Assembly (NCBI RefSeq): GCF_047663525.1
Contig: NC_092591.1
Span: 49,081,501 to 49,145,500, forward strand
DNA length: 64,000 nucleotides
Direction of reading: 5' to 3'
From: Anas platyrhynchos
Taxonomy: Eukaryota > Chordata > Aves > Anseriformes > Anatidae
Positions 35,071 to 49,559 of the stretch are shown piece by piece. Position 1 is the stretch's first letter, and each line of letters starts with the position of its first letter. The position numbers and the translations under genes were made by a program. The notes beneath the pieces were generated by a model. The model searched no databases, had not been told where the DNA came from, and worked only from the letters and a program-made list of their open reading frames with translations.

Positions 35071-38000
35071 TGAATGTTTATCTTTGCTTTTTTACATCTT
35101 GAGATTGGAATTGTGACTACATTGAATTGATTTGATATTGGAGAATATTTAAGTATTTGAGGAAGAAATGATGTAACTACCACAAAATCCAATAGCTTAA
35201 ATTTACTTTATCTGCTACATAGCCCTTCTGTTGTGGAGACACTGGATTTCCAAACCTGTTTCGCGTCTCATGGGGCTCGCTGGAACGCTTGGTGATGTCG
35301 GCATAGCTAGACTGCCTTTCTTGTTCGGCCACTGAACTTCACAAAGCTCTTACTTCAGCACTGATTTAACTTCAAGGTATTTTGAAGCGTGCACAAGGGC
35401 TAGGCTGATTAAGGCTGGCATTACTCACACTGAGCATTTCCTTCACTGAATCAAAGCAGCTAAAATGACAAAATCTTTTCCTTTGTGCTATTTTTCACTA
35501 AAGGGATGGCTACAAGAACACTCAACAAACCAAAAGAACATCTCTCTTCTGATTTGGTCTGCAGTTTGAGAAAGAAGTGGACAACCTTATACTTGAGAGA
35601 AAGTCAGTGGGCCCGTAAAGCATTTGCACCCTGTGGCAGACTGTGGCTATATCAGAGAAAAAGTTTTATTTTTAAACGCAGGCATAACCCCTGTGTTTAG
35701 CAGACAGAACCAAGCAAGTTCCCTGAAAGGGCTGTCGTAGTTTGAGAACGCAAGAGTCCCGAGCCAGCTTTCGAAAAGAATTGGAACCAGATATCAAGCA
35801 AGTTCAGACTGAATTTTAAATAAGCACACAGCTGGTTTTCCAGTAAATGGTTGGGCTTTTTGTTTCAAGCAAGCTGAGGCCAATATTTGAGCCAAAGACA
35901 AATGAGAATATTGTCTGGAAACATGCAAATAAATGCCTATTTAAAAACAAACAACAAAAAAAGACCCTCTTCTGTGCTTGTGACTTAAAATCAAGCAAAA
36001 CTGCAGCTTTCAGCCACACTCTAAGGCCATATGAAATAAACATTCAAGGTAAAATTCAATTTGCAAGTCCTATGTAAATTGAGAGTAAGTAAAAGGAGCA
36101 CTGGAAACAGACTTTCTTCCAAGCTACATCTAAACACGAGATACATTTGCGTGCATGTCTGCAGCAAGGGTGAGTGAGAATTGGTTCAGGTAAGTGAAAT
36201 CTGGTACTGCAGACAGATGTGCAATTAAAAGTTACCAATACTAATGGCTTCCAAGCAGTGTCAATGTGATAATTATAATAATTTTGGAGATGGATTATCT
36301 ATCTGGGTTTGCAGTGTTTGCTCCCCTGCTGACAGAGCTTTGCGCAAGGCGGTCCAAGTCCTGAGTGGCTGTGGAAGAACATAGCTCTGCTCAGCTTTGT
36401 GCCAGCCAGGAATTTCCTCCGACAAGCACTCTTGCTGCCTTTCCACAGTTATTCAGCTCCTTCAGTCACCCAGCACTGTTTCAACATGTGAAGATGTTCG
36501 ATAAAATGCCAGAAAGATTAAAAAACAAAACAAAACAAAACAACAAAAAAAAAAAGTAGGAGAAAAGCTGAGTGGATGGCCATGTCTTACTGCACCGAAC
36601 TTTTCTGCGTGGAAATACAAAGGCAGAAAAAACGATGATGACTGACTGAAACCTACAGCTTCCCATCAGAATTTGGTTGCAAAAATTAAATACAAAGTGG
36701 TGTTTACAAGTCTGTAACTGGAAGGGGAACAAGAAATTAGAACAATATGCCTACATAACCTTGTAAAGCTAAACAAAATGTTTAATTATCGAAGTGAAAT
36801 AACTGAAAACATTTTTTCATGTTTTTTTTTTGCTGAAGAATTTTCCTCCTCTGTCTTCAAAATTGTATAATATTCTCTTTTGCTCTCACCTCCTTTTGAA
36901 TTTTCAACGATAAGATTTGGTCTTAACACAGGCAATGAGGAGGGAGAGGGGTGATAAGTAATACTGCACCACATATTGCAAAACAAATAGGCAAATTATA
37001 GCTTCCTCTTCCTCAGCTATTTGGCTCGTTATTCAGCATACTTACTGTTCCTAGGAAAAGGGTACTTTGTGTGAGGTTCGGGATAAATTTTTGTGTAAAT
37101 ATGAAATGTCAATAAAATGAAAAGGAAAAATAAAATTATTCTTAAGTTTAAAAAACTTTATTTTTTCCAGGGAAGCTCTGATGAATCTACCCCTATCAGT
37201 AACTATACTGGGCGATATTTTTTTTCTTGAGACTGTTAACTTGAAAGATAAATTTATTTGAAAAGTGCTGATTATTTCTGTGAGAAATTTTGAACATTCT
37301 CAGGTGTTTTCATTTTGATGTGCTTTTATATTTTTTCCACAGGAAAAATTTAACAAGATATATCATGCAAGAGTATTTTTAATATTCAAAAGCTATGATT
37401 GGCAAAATTTGTTACTGAAAAACAGATTTCCAACAAGCCAGGAAAACAAAACAACACAAATCAGGAGAGAATTTTTTTTTTTTTTGGTAATATTATTTTT
37501 CATTTTTAAGAAAAGGTTAAGTAATACCTTTCCTTTTAACATTTTGTTTCTGTCTTTTACATAGTAGTCATTACCTCAGAATTGAATCTGTTTGAATGAA
37601 TGGAGTCATCCTTTAAAAAATATTTTGTATTTTCTGTATCCTATGAAGCAGATGAAGAAACTGGTACAGTTTCGGTGAAAGCTAGTGAAACATTTGCACT
37701 TCTCCAGTGATTCACCCATTTTTGGAAGATCCAAAGATAAAAATACATCAGAGTTGTGAGAAACTTTAATCACAGAACTCAAGACTGCATGAAAATTGCA
37801 TGCAGCATCTGCATCAGTAGCTCTGTATTCGGCCGTCCCTCACTGGAAAGTTTGTTCTGGTCTGAGGTTTTTCTAGGAGAACCTGATTAATGAAACTTTC
37901 CGGGTAAAAGTCAGTATGCTGGCAGTCACGACTGCATTTTGTTTAAAGCAATATAGTTCATAGTTTTACAGCAGATCTGGCATAAACAAGTATATATTTT

Positions 38001-41000
38001 CATTCTAATTAAACTAATTAAGGATCTGTCCCACAAATTTTACATCGTGATGGATCATTGCTGCTACCTTGATTACTACCCTTTTTACCACAGGCCATCT
38101 CTTTTCACTGTCATCCCCAACACACGCTGCTTAATACCTATTTGATGCAGAGTATTTGATGTTCCAAGTGTTCCCTTGAATTCTAAATTAAAAGTGAGAA
38201 AATCTGAATGCAAATCTCCAAAATTTCAGCATTGCAATTCTTTTTTCCTCTCACATCTTGCCTAGGGTTGGGGAGACAGGATGGGCCAGAAATGCAGTTT
38301 CTCTTCCTAAAGTTGGCCTGCCAGGCCTGCTGAAGAGCAACGCAAAATATGTTTTTGCCCTTTGCCTTTACAAACAAGGTTGCTGCATAGGCAACACTTC
38401 TTGGCTTCAGGGAATTAGGAAGGCTTCATAAATATTTGTCATCTGGTGTTACAGATTTTATGTATGTCTTGTACTTGTTTTTTTTGTTTGTATCTGAGTC
38501 TGCAGTTTTACACCTCTCTAGATGTTGAGATAGTTTCTTCTTCCAGAGAATTACTTTAAGTGATTTATTGTTTAAATTAATTGATAGCAAAATGAGATTA
38601 ACAGGTGGACTATTTATTGCAACTATCATTCATTATGAAAGTCACTATTTCCATTGGCAGATGCTTCTTGACTGATCCCAGGTTTCTGCATAAGTGAATG
38701 ATATGCACTAGGCTTTCCTCATTTCAGGCTGTGGGCAGAGGAGTGAATGCCTTTTTAAGCAATGATTTCAGTATCAGCGACACATCTTGTGCATTTTGCA
38801 GAGGAGCCTCCCTCTCTCTGCCTGTCTTTGGAGTGGTGAAGAGAGCATTAAAGCCCAAAGAGCCTATACAAGCCTCATTTGTGGAAGTGAGGGCACTCGG
38901 GGCTGACCACAACACCTCACATGCCACTTTTCAAAGTTCCCTTCTGCATCTTGAAAACCTTGGGCAATAACGTGACCTTCAGCATTGTGTGGCAAGGAGA
39001 TTATTGTGCTTCACAGCTTTCTAAGGCAGGCTGGAAGAAAGCTCCATAGCTACCTACAGGTGAGAAGTGCTGCATTTGTCCAGGTTGCAGCCTCTGGAGC
39101 CCGTAGGATTCACGGGACAGAGGGGCATGGTGCTGCTCTGCACCCTCACCTCCTGGGCCGTGGATCCAGCATTTCTCCAATGTGCTGCACAGATGTAGGC
39201 ACCCTGAATGCCATGACAGTGAGTACTGCAGAAAGATCAGGAGATGAATGGGACTGCAGAACATCCGGGAGGTGATGGTACCTTGAGGATGCTGAGACAT
39301 GGCCCTTCGTGGAGAGCATGAAGAGCTCTGGGGGAGTGGACTGAACCATCTCCTTCAAGTCTTGCCAGTTTCTCTCACTGTTTGTTAGCTCCTACCTCTG
39401 CTCCCTTCTCCCAGCCTTTTTTCCCAGGTGGGTGGTTACAAAATCACCAGCCATACTCACAAAAACTGTTCTTTCCCTGGAAGCTGTCAGCTCACCAGTC
39501 TTCTGAGATAGGCTAAGAATAAACTAGCCCTTTGGCTCTAGCTCACACAGTTATAAGCTTTGAATTTGCCAAGTCATGGAAATTCAAATGTGCAAACCAA
39601 ATCTCCTTCCAGGGGCTGTCTTACTCTCAGTCAGCACAGCTGGGAGAGAATGGAGGATAACACCAGAGGTCTGCTGCTGTCCCATCTCCAGTGAACTATA
39701 GTACTTCTCCTCGATACAGCCACCCCACCAACCCAGCATCTGAACACTGACAGGAGGAGAAGCAGCATTTGTCACTGGAGACTTGCAGACTGCACTCTTA
39801 TGCTCTCTAAGAGCCCTATATTTTCAAAGAAAGCTTAAATAGACAGACAATTAATTAAAAAGGGGGGATGGGAAACGCCTTAAATTTTATCCTTCTTACG
39901 GCAGATATAATCATAATGTTTGAGGTAATTAGCTTTGCCTTAGCTGATGATCACTCATTTTGGGAGCTTATAAAATCTATGAGTAGCGATGTGAGGCAAC
40001 ATGCAAGTCTCCATGCATTCTTCTAGAGTTCTATCTGTACTCTTGTATCTCTCTCTAAATCATAGCTCCTCTCCTCGGGAAAGGCTCACTGGTGCTTATC
40101 AGATTCAATTACTGCTGTTTCATATCAATGTTCTCATGTGAAACCAGAATACAAATAAGCTAAGACTACTTCCATACCCCTAAACAATTACAAATGCTGA
40201 TGATTCACCAGTTATTCATGCCAAACCAATATTTTTCAGTATTTTACAGAGCACCAGTGAAACATTTTGATATGTTCAGGCTGAAATCACTGGCATGCCA
40301 GGAGGCATCTAGTGGAGAAGGCTGCTCTGCGTGGGGACACATGGCATGCTCAGCAGCTGTCACACAACCGTGAAAAGTTAATGGATACTCTTCGCTTTTC
40401 CTGTAGATCTGGCTAGAGGGAGATAAGAAAAGGTATATTTGCATATTCCCAGGCCCTTTCCCATCCTGGGGCTGCCCCATGGCCCTGCAAAAGGATTCAC
40501 TTCTGTAGAGCTCTGCTCAAGCTGGCCCAGCCAAGGGGGAAACCACCCTGTCACATCGGACCCTGTCACGTCTGCCACCATCAGCAGCTGCAGAGGATTG
40601 GCAGCATGGCAGATGGAGCTGTCCTTTAATTTTGCTATAAAAACTGAGATCGAGGTTGACAGTGCTGAAAATTCAAAGACCGGAAGACTGCAATAAATTT
40701 TGAGGCTAAGAAACACCCTTTGATTCCCTGAAACTTCAGCTCATGGCTTCAGTGCAGGAAAGTAACTCACGCTGGACTGTGTGCTCACACAGGTGAGGAA
40801 CAACCTGGTGCTATCAAATTTAAGGGGGCAGAATACAAAGACCCACTGTGGGTGTCCTGGGATCCACGCAGGCACCATCTCATCCCTGTCATGTTCTGTT
40901 GCCATGAAGCTTGGTCTCCTTCAGCGGTGGTAATGAGACCTGCTTTCATCTCTGTTTCCATCAGATGTAATTTTTCAATACATATACAATGAAAAGTTTT

Positions 41001-44000
41001 GTGCTGAAGCTTAAACCCCTTTCTTCTGGTGTGCAGAAAGAATTTAATTCACTACATACGGATAACCCATTTGTTTATAGTCAAGTTAAGAACAAAGCCA
41101 GCTATTAAGCTTTGCTGTCACCTTTAATAAATGGTTTCACAAGATAATAACTCCATGCAGCTACGCCCAAGGGCCATCAGCATTTTTAAAGCCTCTTTAC
41201 GTGTCAAGAAAAAGCCACACTGTAACAACCAACAACACTGTGGGAGAAATATTACAAGCTGATATTTCAGTTGGACATCAAGGTTATAAGTTACAGGGAC
41301 CTGCAGGCAAAGGTGAAGCTTTAAGCAGATCCCCCTGCCCTAGAAAGGGGGGAGCAGGCTTTCCCTCAGCTTGGAGAAAGACAAGGCTGGAAGCGGGGCC
41401 TTATCAGAAGCATATGTGCCAGCCTAGCTTCCATGTGAAATACCTTGAGCCTGATTGCAGGTTAATTTACTCATAGTCTCTATAAACTGACCTGAGACTG
41501 CTGCTGAAAGGGTGGCTTTCACTCCCTTGCTTTGCTGTTCTGTGCCTGCTGCTGTACTGGGCTGGCCCCACTTGCTGATGGATCCAAAAATTAGTCTGAA
41601 ATAGAGACGGATAAGATTTTTTTTTTTTGAATCCCTGCACCCTGAGGCTGCAGGTTTGTTGGCCCCAACTTAAGGGAGAAGGTTGGAATCTTTGGTTAGA
41701 CGAGCAGGAGAGGGAGGTGACCTCCTGTCCCTTGAAGAGCTGCTTCAGGTTAGATCGACGTGAGCCAGTTGTGAGACCTGAAGTGATCGTCTGCTTCGTA
41801 GCAAGGACAGAGGACACATGTATGAGCCATGCAGGGGCACCTAACAGGTGTATTATGCTTTGATAAACATACTGACACCTTCCCCTAAATTCTTCATGGT
41901 AATGAAGTGATGTACTGTGCTTCCACCACAGTGTTTCTATGGCTCTAGGAGTGCTTTTCTGTGCCTAGCAAAGTGCAACTGTGATGAGATCAGGGTGCAA
42001 ACCTATGGAACTGCCCCACTGCCTGGCACAAACCAGGGGCATCCAGGATGATTGCAAACCTCCTCGGCTAAGCTGCAAGGACAAGTTTGTTGAGGAGTTG
42101 CGAGCGTAGGGTGTTAGTTTGGGAAAGAAACCTCCCACCAGCGAGCGTTACCTCAGGAGGCTGCGTGAGTCACAGGGCCCTGCTCGCTGTGCGCAAGGGT
42201 AGGCACAGCCTGTGGGGAGCGGGGACCCAAGGGGACCAGAGCTTCTGAGGTACAGTATGGAGCGGGGTTGTATACTGCTGGATGAAGAGATGGGTGGTAA
42301 GTGGGGGAACGTCCATAAGAAAAGGAGGAACTGGAAAGATGGATTTGGGGAGTAACTGCCAGGCTGTGCAGCAAGTCCCTGCTGAGCGCTGGCTGTGGGG
42401 CTGGAGGTGCTCAGGCTGCAGGGCTGCACCGTACTCACTCGCAGTGTGCGATCAGAATTAGCAACCATTATAACTGTAATGACTGAAATTGCAGCATGAT
42501 GCGTCTAGGCCTTTTGAACTCTGGATGCAGCATTTGCATACTAATATCTGAGAACAATTACCTCATGTCTCCTAAGGGAAGTGGTTGAGGCCCCATCTCT
42601 GAACACCAGTAGGGCCTGATTTTCAGAGGCAGTGAGCAATCACCTATCCCATGAAAAGTCAAGCTGGAAAATAAACTGCAGATAACAATCTGGTACTGGC
42701 AGAGGGATAGAATAGGTGGGACCTATTATGTTTTTTTTCCATCTTAAAATTTTATGATTTGGCTGTTCACCCGATATGCTACTTTAAAAAATAATAATAC
42801 TGTGTGATCAACCCACACAGCTCCATTCCTCAGTCAGTTCCCACACCTTCGTTCCCCAGCTTATTCAAAGGGATTGGTTGGGGAAGAAAAAAAAAGCAAA
42901 ACACAACACACAAAGAAACCACAAGCAGAGCGGATCACCACAACACTGCAATGACTTGGTTACTGATAATTAATTTCTTTGGGCTAGATTATCCCCTGGG
43001 TTTACACACCTGCCCAAAAGAGCGAGGCAGAAGAGAGCATCTCCTGCCTGATGCTGAGGAGCTCCAAGATGTTTGGGTTGAGGTATGATGCCCAGGTCAG
43101 GTCTCCCTTCTATGCACTCCTTGCCAAGAGCAAGGAGCTACAGCAGTGCTTCTCCAGCGATGGAAAAGGGGGAAATGGGAACTCCTCTGAGAGGAGTAAA
43201 AGGCATTACTTAACTTCCAAGGAAATTCAGGAAAGAAAATATGACCCTCAGTGGGCAATTCTGAGGGATTTTTTTAAGGAAAATGACTGCAAGTATCCTT
43301 TCAATCTAGCCTTGCATAAAGAGCTCAGGGTTGTAAAAGGTCTGTGGCTTACAGTTAGCAGAAAAAAGTGCTCCTTTAGGAGGCTGAGGTAATGCGGTAA
43401 ACAACATTCATCCTTTTGTGCCTGCCGTGCTATGGTGAGAAACAGGCAGGTGCAGTGCAGGTGCCTTGCGATGGAAAGGGACAGTACTGAACAAATTTAA
43501 GTCGTACTTTTTAAAGATGTTCTTGAATATGTTGTTTTGTCTCTACCATGTGCAGTAAAGCATAAATCATAAATACAACCTGGATCATTACCTGTATGTG
43601 AAAATGTACCCATGTGATCATACCCAAGTGGTTTCTCAGAAAAAGACAATTATCTTAACGATGGAGTCCAAACTTGTTAATCACTCCGTCATGTGTTCTC
43701 TCCTTTTCTCATCAGTACCATCAGTAATGTGTTTTTTTTCTTCAGCTGCTGTCTTAAGATGCTGGAGCTGGAGGCTTCATAGTTTTCCTTCAGTGTATTT
43801 GTAGATGTGTTTTTCCTAAATAGGTCAGGCTTCTGATAAACAGAGTAGTATGTTCATACCTATGTGGAGTGCTATGTGGTTATTTATTATGAGACTTTTT
43901 ATGTGCATGGGGGCATAAAATGTGCTGAACTGATTTTGATCACTTGGAGAGATCCTGCAGTGAATGGTCTCTGCTATTTCAGACAGACACTCTCCTGTTT

Positions 44001-44879
44001 ACCAGTGCTGTATACCAGACATAAATCTTTCTCAATGCCTCAAGTGATTGCAGCTGGAGCATTGCATGCAGAAAGCTGACTTGTGACACGTAAATATGTG
44101 TGAGATGTGAGATATGTGAAGGATTTAGCTGCAATACCTAGTCTCACTAAATTACTATTTCTGGAGAGTGGTGTATTTGAAAAGACTATTTCTGCAGTGC
44201 TCTGAAAATATATTAGATCAATGCTTTTGTTTTATTTTATAGCTTTATTTTATGTACTGTTCTGCTCTAACATGGAGAAAGCAATAGCTTGCTAAAGAGG
44301 ACCTGTATAATCCACAGATGAGATAGCTCAGGTTGCAGGCAGAGGTCTCTGGAGCTGTTTGCCCGTAAACCTTTAATTCCATTTTAGACCTGTCAGTTTT
44401 ACTTCACCGCATAGAAATCATAGCTGAGATATTCAATATTGAAAGACATATAACACAGCTTTAAAATCTCAATACATTTAGTATGGAGTGAAAGAAGAAA
44501 ATTGCTGCTAGTAAGTTTTCCCCCCAGGTATGTCCCAGGTGAAACAGAGAAGAAATACTAATCTTCTTAAACAAATCACAATATTTTCTATTATTTTTCA
44601 GAAGACAGTACAAGTAAGTAAAAACAACCATGATTTATAACTTTAAAGGTTTTACTGTTTAAAAATTTTCTTAAAAGTTTTTGCTAAATGCATTGGGTTA
44701 TAAATAATGTTATTTTTCAGTTTGGAAAAGATTTGTTTCTTTATCTTTCTTTCACTGTTCCCATCTATCTAGAAAGAGCATTTTGAACTTTTATAGCCCT
44801 CCCACTGGAAACGTGGCTGTACTTCTGATCAGTATGTCCACAGAAATTAACAATAGCAAAAAGAAGTGAGACTTTACAC
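35071..44879. other. Intergenic stretch downstream of EHF, no gene seen
   Basis: No exon or RNA gene is supported. Contents are mostly unique AT-rich DNA with small homopolymers (AAAAC units at 36520-36556, T runs near 37471-37486 and 41620-41629) and a GC-richer piece near 42050-42450. Near 42608-42640 the words GGGCCTGATTTTCAGAGGCA and GTGAGCAATCACC resemble the edge of an old palindromic DNA-transposon family common in reptiles; this is too weak to assign. The 113-codon frame at 43051-43392 matches no family I know and lacks convincing splice or promoter context. Confidence 0.55.
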
Positions 44880-46290
44880 TGGAAAGGTAAAAGAAAGATG
44901 GTTCAGATCAACTGGAGGTTTTAAAATCCATTCAGAACTCATTAGTGAAGTGGCTGAGGCACTCTGAATTGTTAACAAAGAAGTTCCAAGCAGCGATCTA
45001 GTAAACTGAAAATTTTAAATGCAAAAAATGATACTTTTAAAGGGGATGGTGAGCAGAAGATGACTAAGACAAATATAGGTCAAGCAGTATAGCTTCAGTG
45101 TCTAGTGGTACTAATAATGTATTTGAAAAATGCCTACAAAAGTCATAATGAATTTCCAAGCTCAGTCCCAACCAATGTTATTCTGTGATAGCATGACAGG
45201 TTAACATTTCCTTAATAGGAGAGAAAATGTGCTGGGTTTAGTGTGCTACGCTTCTGACTTATTACTGCTTCATAAGATATTTTCATCATCAAGGTATGGA
45301 AACATGGTCTTGATGAAATTAGTCCAAACTGTGTTCAAACGGGTTGCCAAATTGTACTGCAAGAGTGGTTATTAGTGATTCACTGTCAAACTGAGTTGCA
45401 TTTAATGTGGCTCCACTGTGATCCGTCACGGGCCAGGTTCTATTCAATATTTTCATTAATGACTTTGCTCATGGAAAAAAAAAAAAGTCAATTTACTGAG
45501 TTTGTAGGTCATGCCAGCTGGAAGATGCAGCAAGCCCTTTGAAAGACAGCATGAAAACTCAAAATGATGATGACGCATTAGAGAAGTGATTTCAAATAAA
45601 TAAAAGGTGTTTTTGACAGACACAAACAAGATCAGTGGCACAATAGCAATACACAGTTGCTCAAATATGAGATGATAAATGGTTTACTGGATGTCTGCTT
45701 CACATAAAAAAGGAGCGTAATGTTGCAAGTTAAACATTAGTTGGCAGTGCCATGCTGCTGCAAAAAATATGTACAAAAACACATAAGCAGACTTGACTTC
45801 TGTGAAAAAACAGTGCCTTTCCAGCCTGCTCACTGCTTTAGCTAGAATATTGTGTCCAGCTTCATACACTACTTCAAAGACATCAGGATCCCCGCAGAGT
45901 AGCAAGAAGCGCTAGAGATCCAGGAAACATGCTTTATGAAGAAAGATTAGAATAGAAAATCAGGGTTAACATAAAGGGAGAGGACAAGAATAAGAAGAAA
46001 GATGGTTCCAGTCTTAAAATATGTAAAAAGCTGCCAGAAAGGAGGTAAACCTTCTCCCATTTCCAGTGTGACAAAGCAAGAACTAAGGCTAACAATTGCA
46101 AAGGAAACTCAGGTTGGATGCAAGCAAGAGATTCGTAAAGGTACAAGTAGGAGTCCCGTCAGCAGACACAAGAACAGGTTAGATCAAGATCTCTGGAATT
46201 ATGTAAGCTCAGCTGACCTTTTCTTTGGGTGAGGGATGGACTGGCATGATCTTAGACCACTGCCAGCTTGACTTTCTATGACTCTGCAGA
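44880..46290 (+). mobile_element. CR1 LINE, old 5'-truncated copy, sense strand
   Basis: A long collinear match to the 3' half of a CR1 retrotransposon. Landmarks in order are GGTCTTGATGAAATTA (about 45306), GTTCACTGTCAAACTGAG-like words (about 45377-45396), a segment encoding Leu-Phe-Asn-Ile-Phe-Ile-Asn-Asp (45440-45463), a GAAAGACAGCATGAAAACTC word (45541-45560), a segment encoding Leu-Glu-Tyr-Cys-Val-Gln (45842-45859), an ACATGCTTTATGAAGAAAGA word (about 45928-45947), an AAGAACAGGTTAGATCAAGA word (about 46170) and the tail GATGGACTGGCATGATCTTAG then ACTTTCTATGACTCTG (ending about 46287), which is the CR1 'ttctatgattctg' 3' end. Stops and indels throughout show it is long dead. CR1 is the dominant LINE of birds and other sauropsids. 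Confidence 0.85.
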
Positions 46291-46859
46291 ATGTCTTCAT
46301 GAGTCATATAGGCTTTGATGAAATGATTGATGTCTCAATGGAAAAAAATAGATTTTTTTTCAAAAACTTTTGGCCACCTCTAGCTGCATGCACTGACAAC
46401 TCCTAAAGCCACCTTGTGTTAGGATTTCACTGATATAGTCAGTCACTTGAGTCTACATTCTGTAAGAAATGTTTAGACATTCAAAGAACAGAAGAGTATC
46501 ATACAGACATCCAGTTTAAATTAGAATGTATGCAAAATTCAAACTGGTTGAAGACGACAAAGGGGGGAACAGATCATACTGACCTATCCTGAGTTTTGTC
46601 AGAGCCTCACCTATACAGCCGGGTAGGTACTCGTTTACTGTTTCCCTGCAGGTAAATGATACAGCAAGTTCAAGTTTTAAAAGGAAATGAGAGAGGTTGT
46701 TAATGCCATTAGATTGTAGGGAGTGTTAACCTGGATTGGTCTATCCTTCTACTCTGACAGGATCATGTGCTGCAAATAACTGCCTTTCTATCTACAAAGA
46801 GATAAGATGAAAATTTTCCTGTGTGTATATAACACATACAGCTCATACCGGTGTAGTAT

Positions 46860-47060
46860 CCTAAAGCACCTTGCGATCCTGTCCTCACAGTATTGGTGTC
46901 AGAAACGGAAGTACAGTTATCCTCTTTTTATACACTGTTTATACACAGAAAATAAAGTCCAGATCTCTTCGGTGTTTTTGAAATGCTTATCTATCTGCAT
47001 GTAGACTTGAGATGAAGCAATTTCCTCAAAGTTGTAGAAACAGAGAGATCCTGAATGTGA
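46860..47060 (-). repeat. Possible MIR-like SINE fragment, antisense
   Basis: The + strand words AAGCACCTTGCGATCCTGTC, CCTCACAGTATTGGTG, TACAGTTATCCTC and GAAGCAATTTCCTCAAAG fall in the order seen in the reverse complement of MIR-type SINEs ('agcgctt...', 'ctcacaacaacc...', 'attatcctcattttac', 'agtaacttgcccaag'), but with long gaps. A tentative call by eye. Confidence 0.3.
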
Positions 47061-49559
47061 ATGCATTTGCCATATGCTGTCAGCTGCCCTGCGCTGGGAT
47101 TGTTCTTTCATTTGCCTGTCTTGAAGCACAAAATCATCTAGAGTGACAAAATTGTCACTCTAGTGGTGTGAAATGCTTTCGTTTCTTCTTAAAGTGCTAT
47201 AAAAAATAAGGTTTCATTTATTAAGTTTTATTGTAAAGATTTTTTAATGGATTATTGTAAAGATTTTTTAAATTTAACCTGCAAATCTGTGCAAAATTTG
47301 GACTATGGTAACTGAATGGTGCAAAATTTTAGTAAAACAATACTTAATTACTACAATTAATACAATACTTAAAAAGACATGACAAAGCCTGAAAAATACG
47401 ATGTAACATAGACATTTCTGGTTTGACAGGAAAACCCATCAATCCAGTTAACCAGCCTGCCCAGTTGACTTTTTTTGAAGGAAAATTAAAATTTTTAGCC
47501 AATCCCATTCTTGTTGACCAGTGGGAGACAGAGTCTCATCGGAAAGTGGGTATGGGGAAGAAGCAGTGTTAGAAGCACGCTTTAGAGTTTGTGCCACTTT
47601 TTCCTTTCACGTACAATATGTACACCATCTGTTTTGTGACACTTTAATTCTGAAGCTATTTTGCAGTTAAGTTCTTAATGAGTAGTTAAAGAGCTGAGGG
47701 AAGGACTAGGATGGAGAATGTTTTTTTGTTAAATAAACCAACAAAATAAACAGTGATACGTCCATCCAGAATACAGCTGATACACAAAAAATACAATAGC
47801 ATCAGTCTTCTAAGATGACTAATGCTTGGTATTTATGAAGGTAGTAACAAAAGGCTGGCTGCAGCCTACCAAGACTAATCATCTGAGGATCATCTGTAGT
47901 CAATGAAAGCTTTGTGTTTGGGACGTACAGGATATGTGATTCCTGTGTTGGGCGAGTCAGCAGGCAAACTCACAATGGGTACTCTGCACAGTGCTCCAGG
48001 AGGAGGCAAAACCTATGCAAGGCATATGCTAGCTCTGCTATCAGACCAGATTAGTTTGTAATACCTAAAGAAAATGCTAGCAACTAATTAACTTCATACT
48101 AATCAGTTTGTCCCACTACTTAGGACAAACTTCTCTCTGTCTTGGTGTCTGGAGGATTTCAGTGCAAAATGAGAATATCTAGAGAGGGTTATCTGAGTTA
48201 ATCAGATGGAAATGCCTTATTGATCTTGCCAAATCACAGAAAAAAAAAAGGATCCTGGCCATCTAGAATGACTTGGCACCTGGTAGTGTCGTCCTCAGGC
48301 ACATGAAATGATGTGGGAGTTGGGTGTGTCAGGAAGCAAGCACTGAGCCTCATGCTGCTATCTTCTAAGGATAACTTGCTGTCTTCCTGATGCCTAATAG
48401 GAACTGGGGTATGCCTAATCAGACCAAACAAAAGATGTAGAGATTAAACTGCACCATTAGTATGCAGTAATGAGATGACTAGAAAAGATCTCTCACATGC
48501 AACACCTTCATTTCCATGCTTAAATGATTTACTTCTTTATTAAGTCCACTTGAATCAGCATTTCATCCAGGGAAATTAAATATATGTAGAAGAACAGTTG
48601 GCATCTTGACCACAAGCTATGCTATGGATGTGGATTTAAATGCACAAGCCTCAGAGTTAGATATTGCTTATGAATGAAACAGAGCAGGAAAAATAAAAAA
48701 TAAAAAAAAAATTGCATATGACTGTTCTTGCCAAAAGTCTTACAGAAATACAGCAAGATAAATGAAGAGTATTTAAAAGATGCAAGAAAGAAAAGCACTA
48801 GCCAAATATAATTTCTCATAGTGCTGCTGTTTCGCTTCACAAATAGACTATTGATTTCAGCAAAGTAGGAAGGGTGGTTGAAGTATCTGTTTGTACTTGT
48901 GATCCTTACAGCTTTAGGAATCTGCTTGTTAGCTGACATTCTAGGAAAAAAGGTATAGCCTGTGAATAGCCCACATCCTGCACCGCTCCAGCCCAGAAGC
49001 AGACATATTTCAGCAAGAAATGTTCTATTTCTAGAAACTTCTAAAATTTTTGCATATGATTTTTCTGCAGATGTCTAAATATTTCATCATCATCTTGGAG
49101 TCAGCTCCTGGCTCACCTCTTGCCCACTGCAGGACAGAGGAGGAGGTCAGGGGAAGGCGGTCCTATTAGGCACCGCCTTGGTGCACCAGGGTTGATGGTG
49201 TTGCAGTGGTACCATGCAGCAAGAAGCTGCAGTCACTCCCAACAAGGGATGTGAATTGGAGTTGACTGCTCCAGATGAAAGGCTCCGTATCCCAATTACT
49301 CACAGCTCAGCTATCCAACACACCCAAGTTTTTCAATTTGTAAGAAAAACACATTTTGATCTTGATTCTCTGGAAAGAGGGCTTGGGCAATTTGTTAACC
49401 ATGAACTAATAGGATTGGTTCTTGTCATACCAAATTGTTCAGCTGGGTTTTGAGAGTTTTGCAAATTTACTGTGGCACAGAAACTGGAAACGTTTCCATA
49501 CTAGGGTTTTCACTTTCACTCACAGAAAAGTCACCTGAAATCTAAGATGTTGGGTAACT

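Noticed and set aside
42600..42660. Possible edge of a palindromic DNA transposon (CTGATTTTCAGAGGCAGTGAG word)
   Set aside because: One short word match with no visible terminal inverted partner or target duplication.
43051..43392. 113-codon + strand frame with a charged, protein-like composition
   Set aside because: No family recognised, no upstream regulatory context, and the adjacent frame at 42804 overlaps it; kept as chance pending a protein search.
46002..46232. 76-codon + strand frame
   Set aside because: It lies wholly in the dead CR1 LINE and is a remnant of its 3' region.
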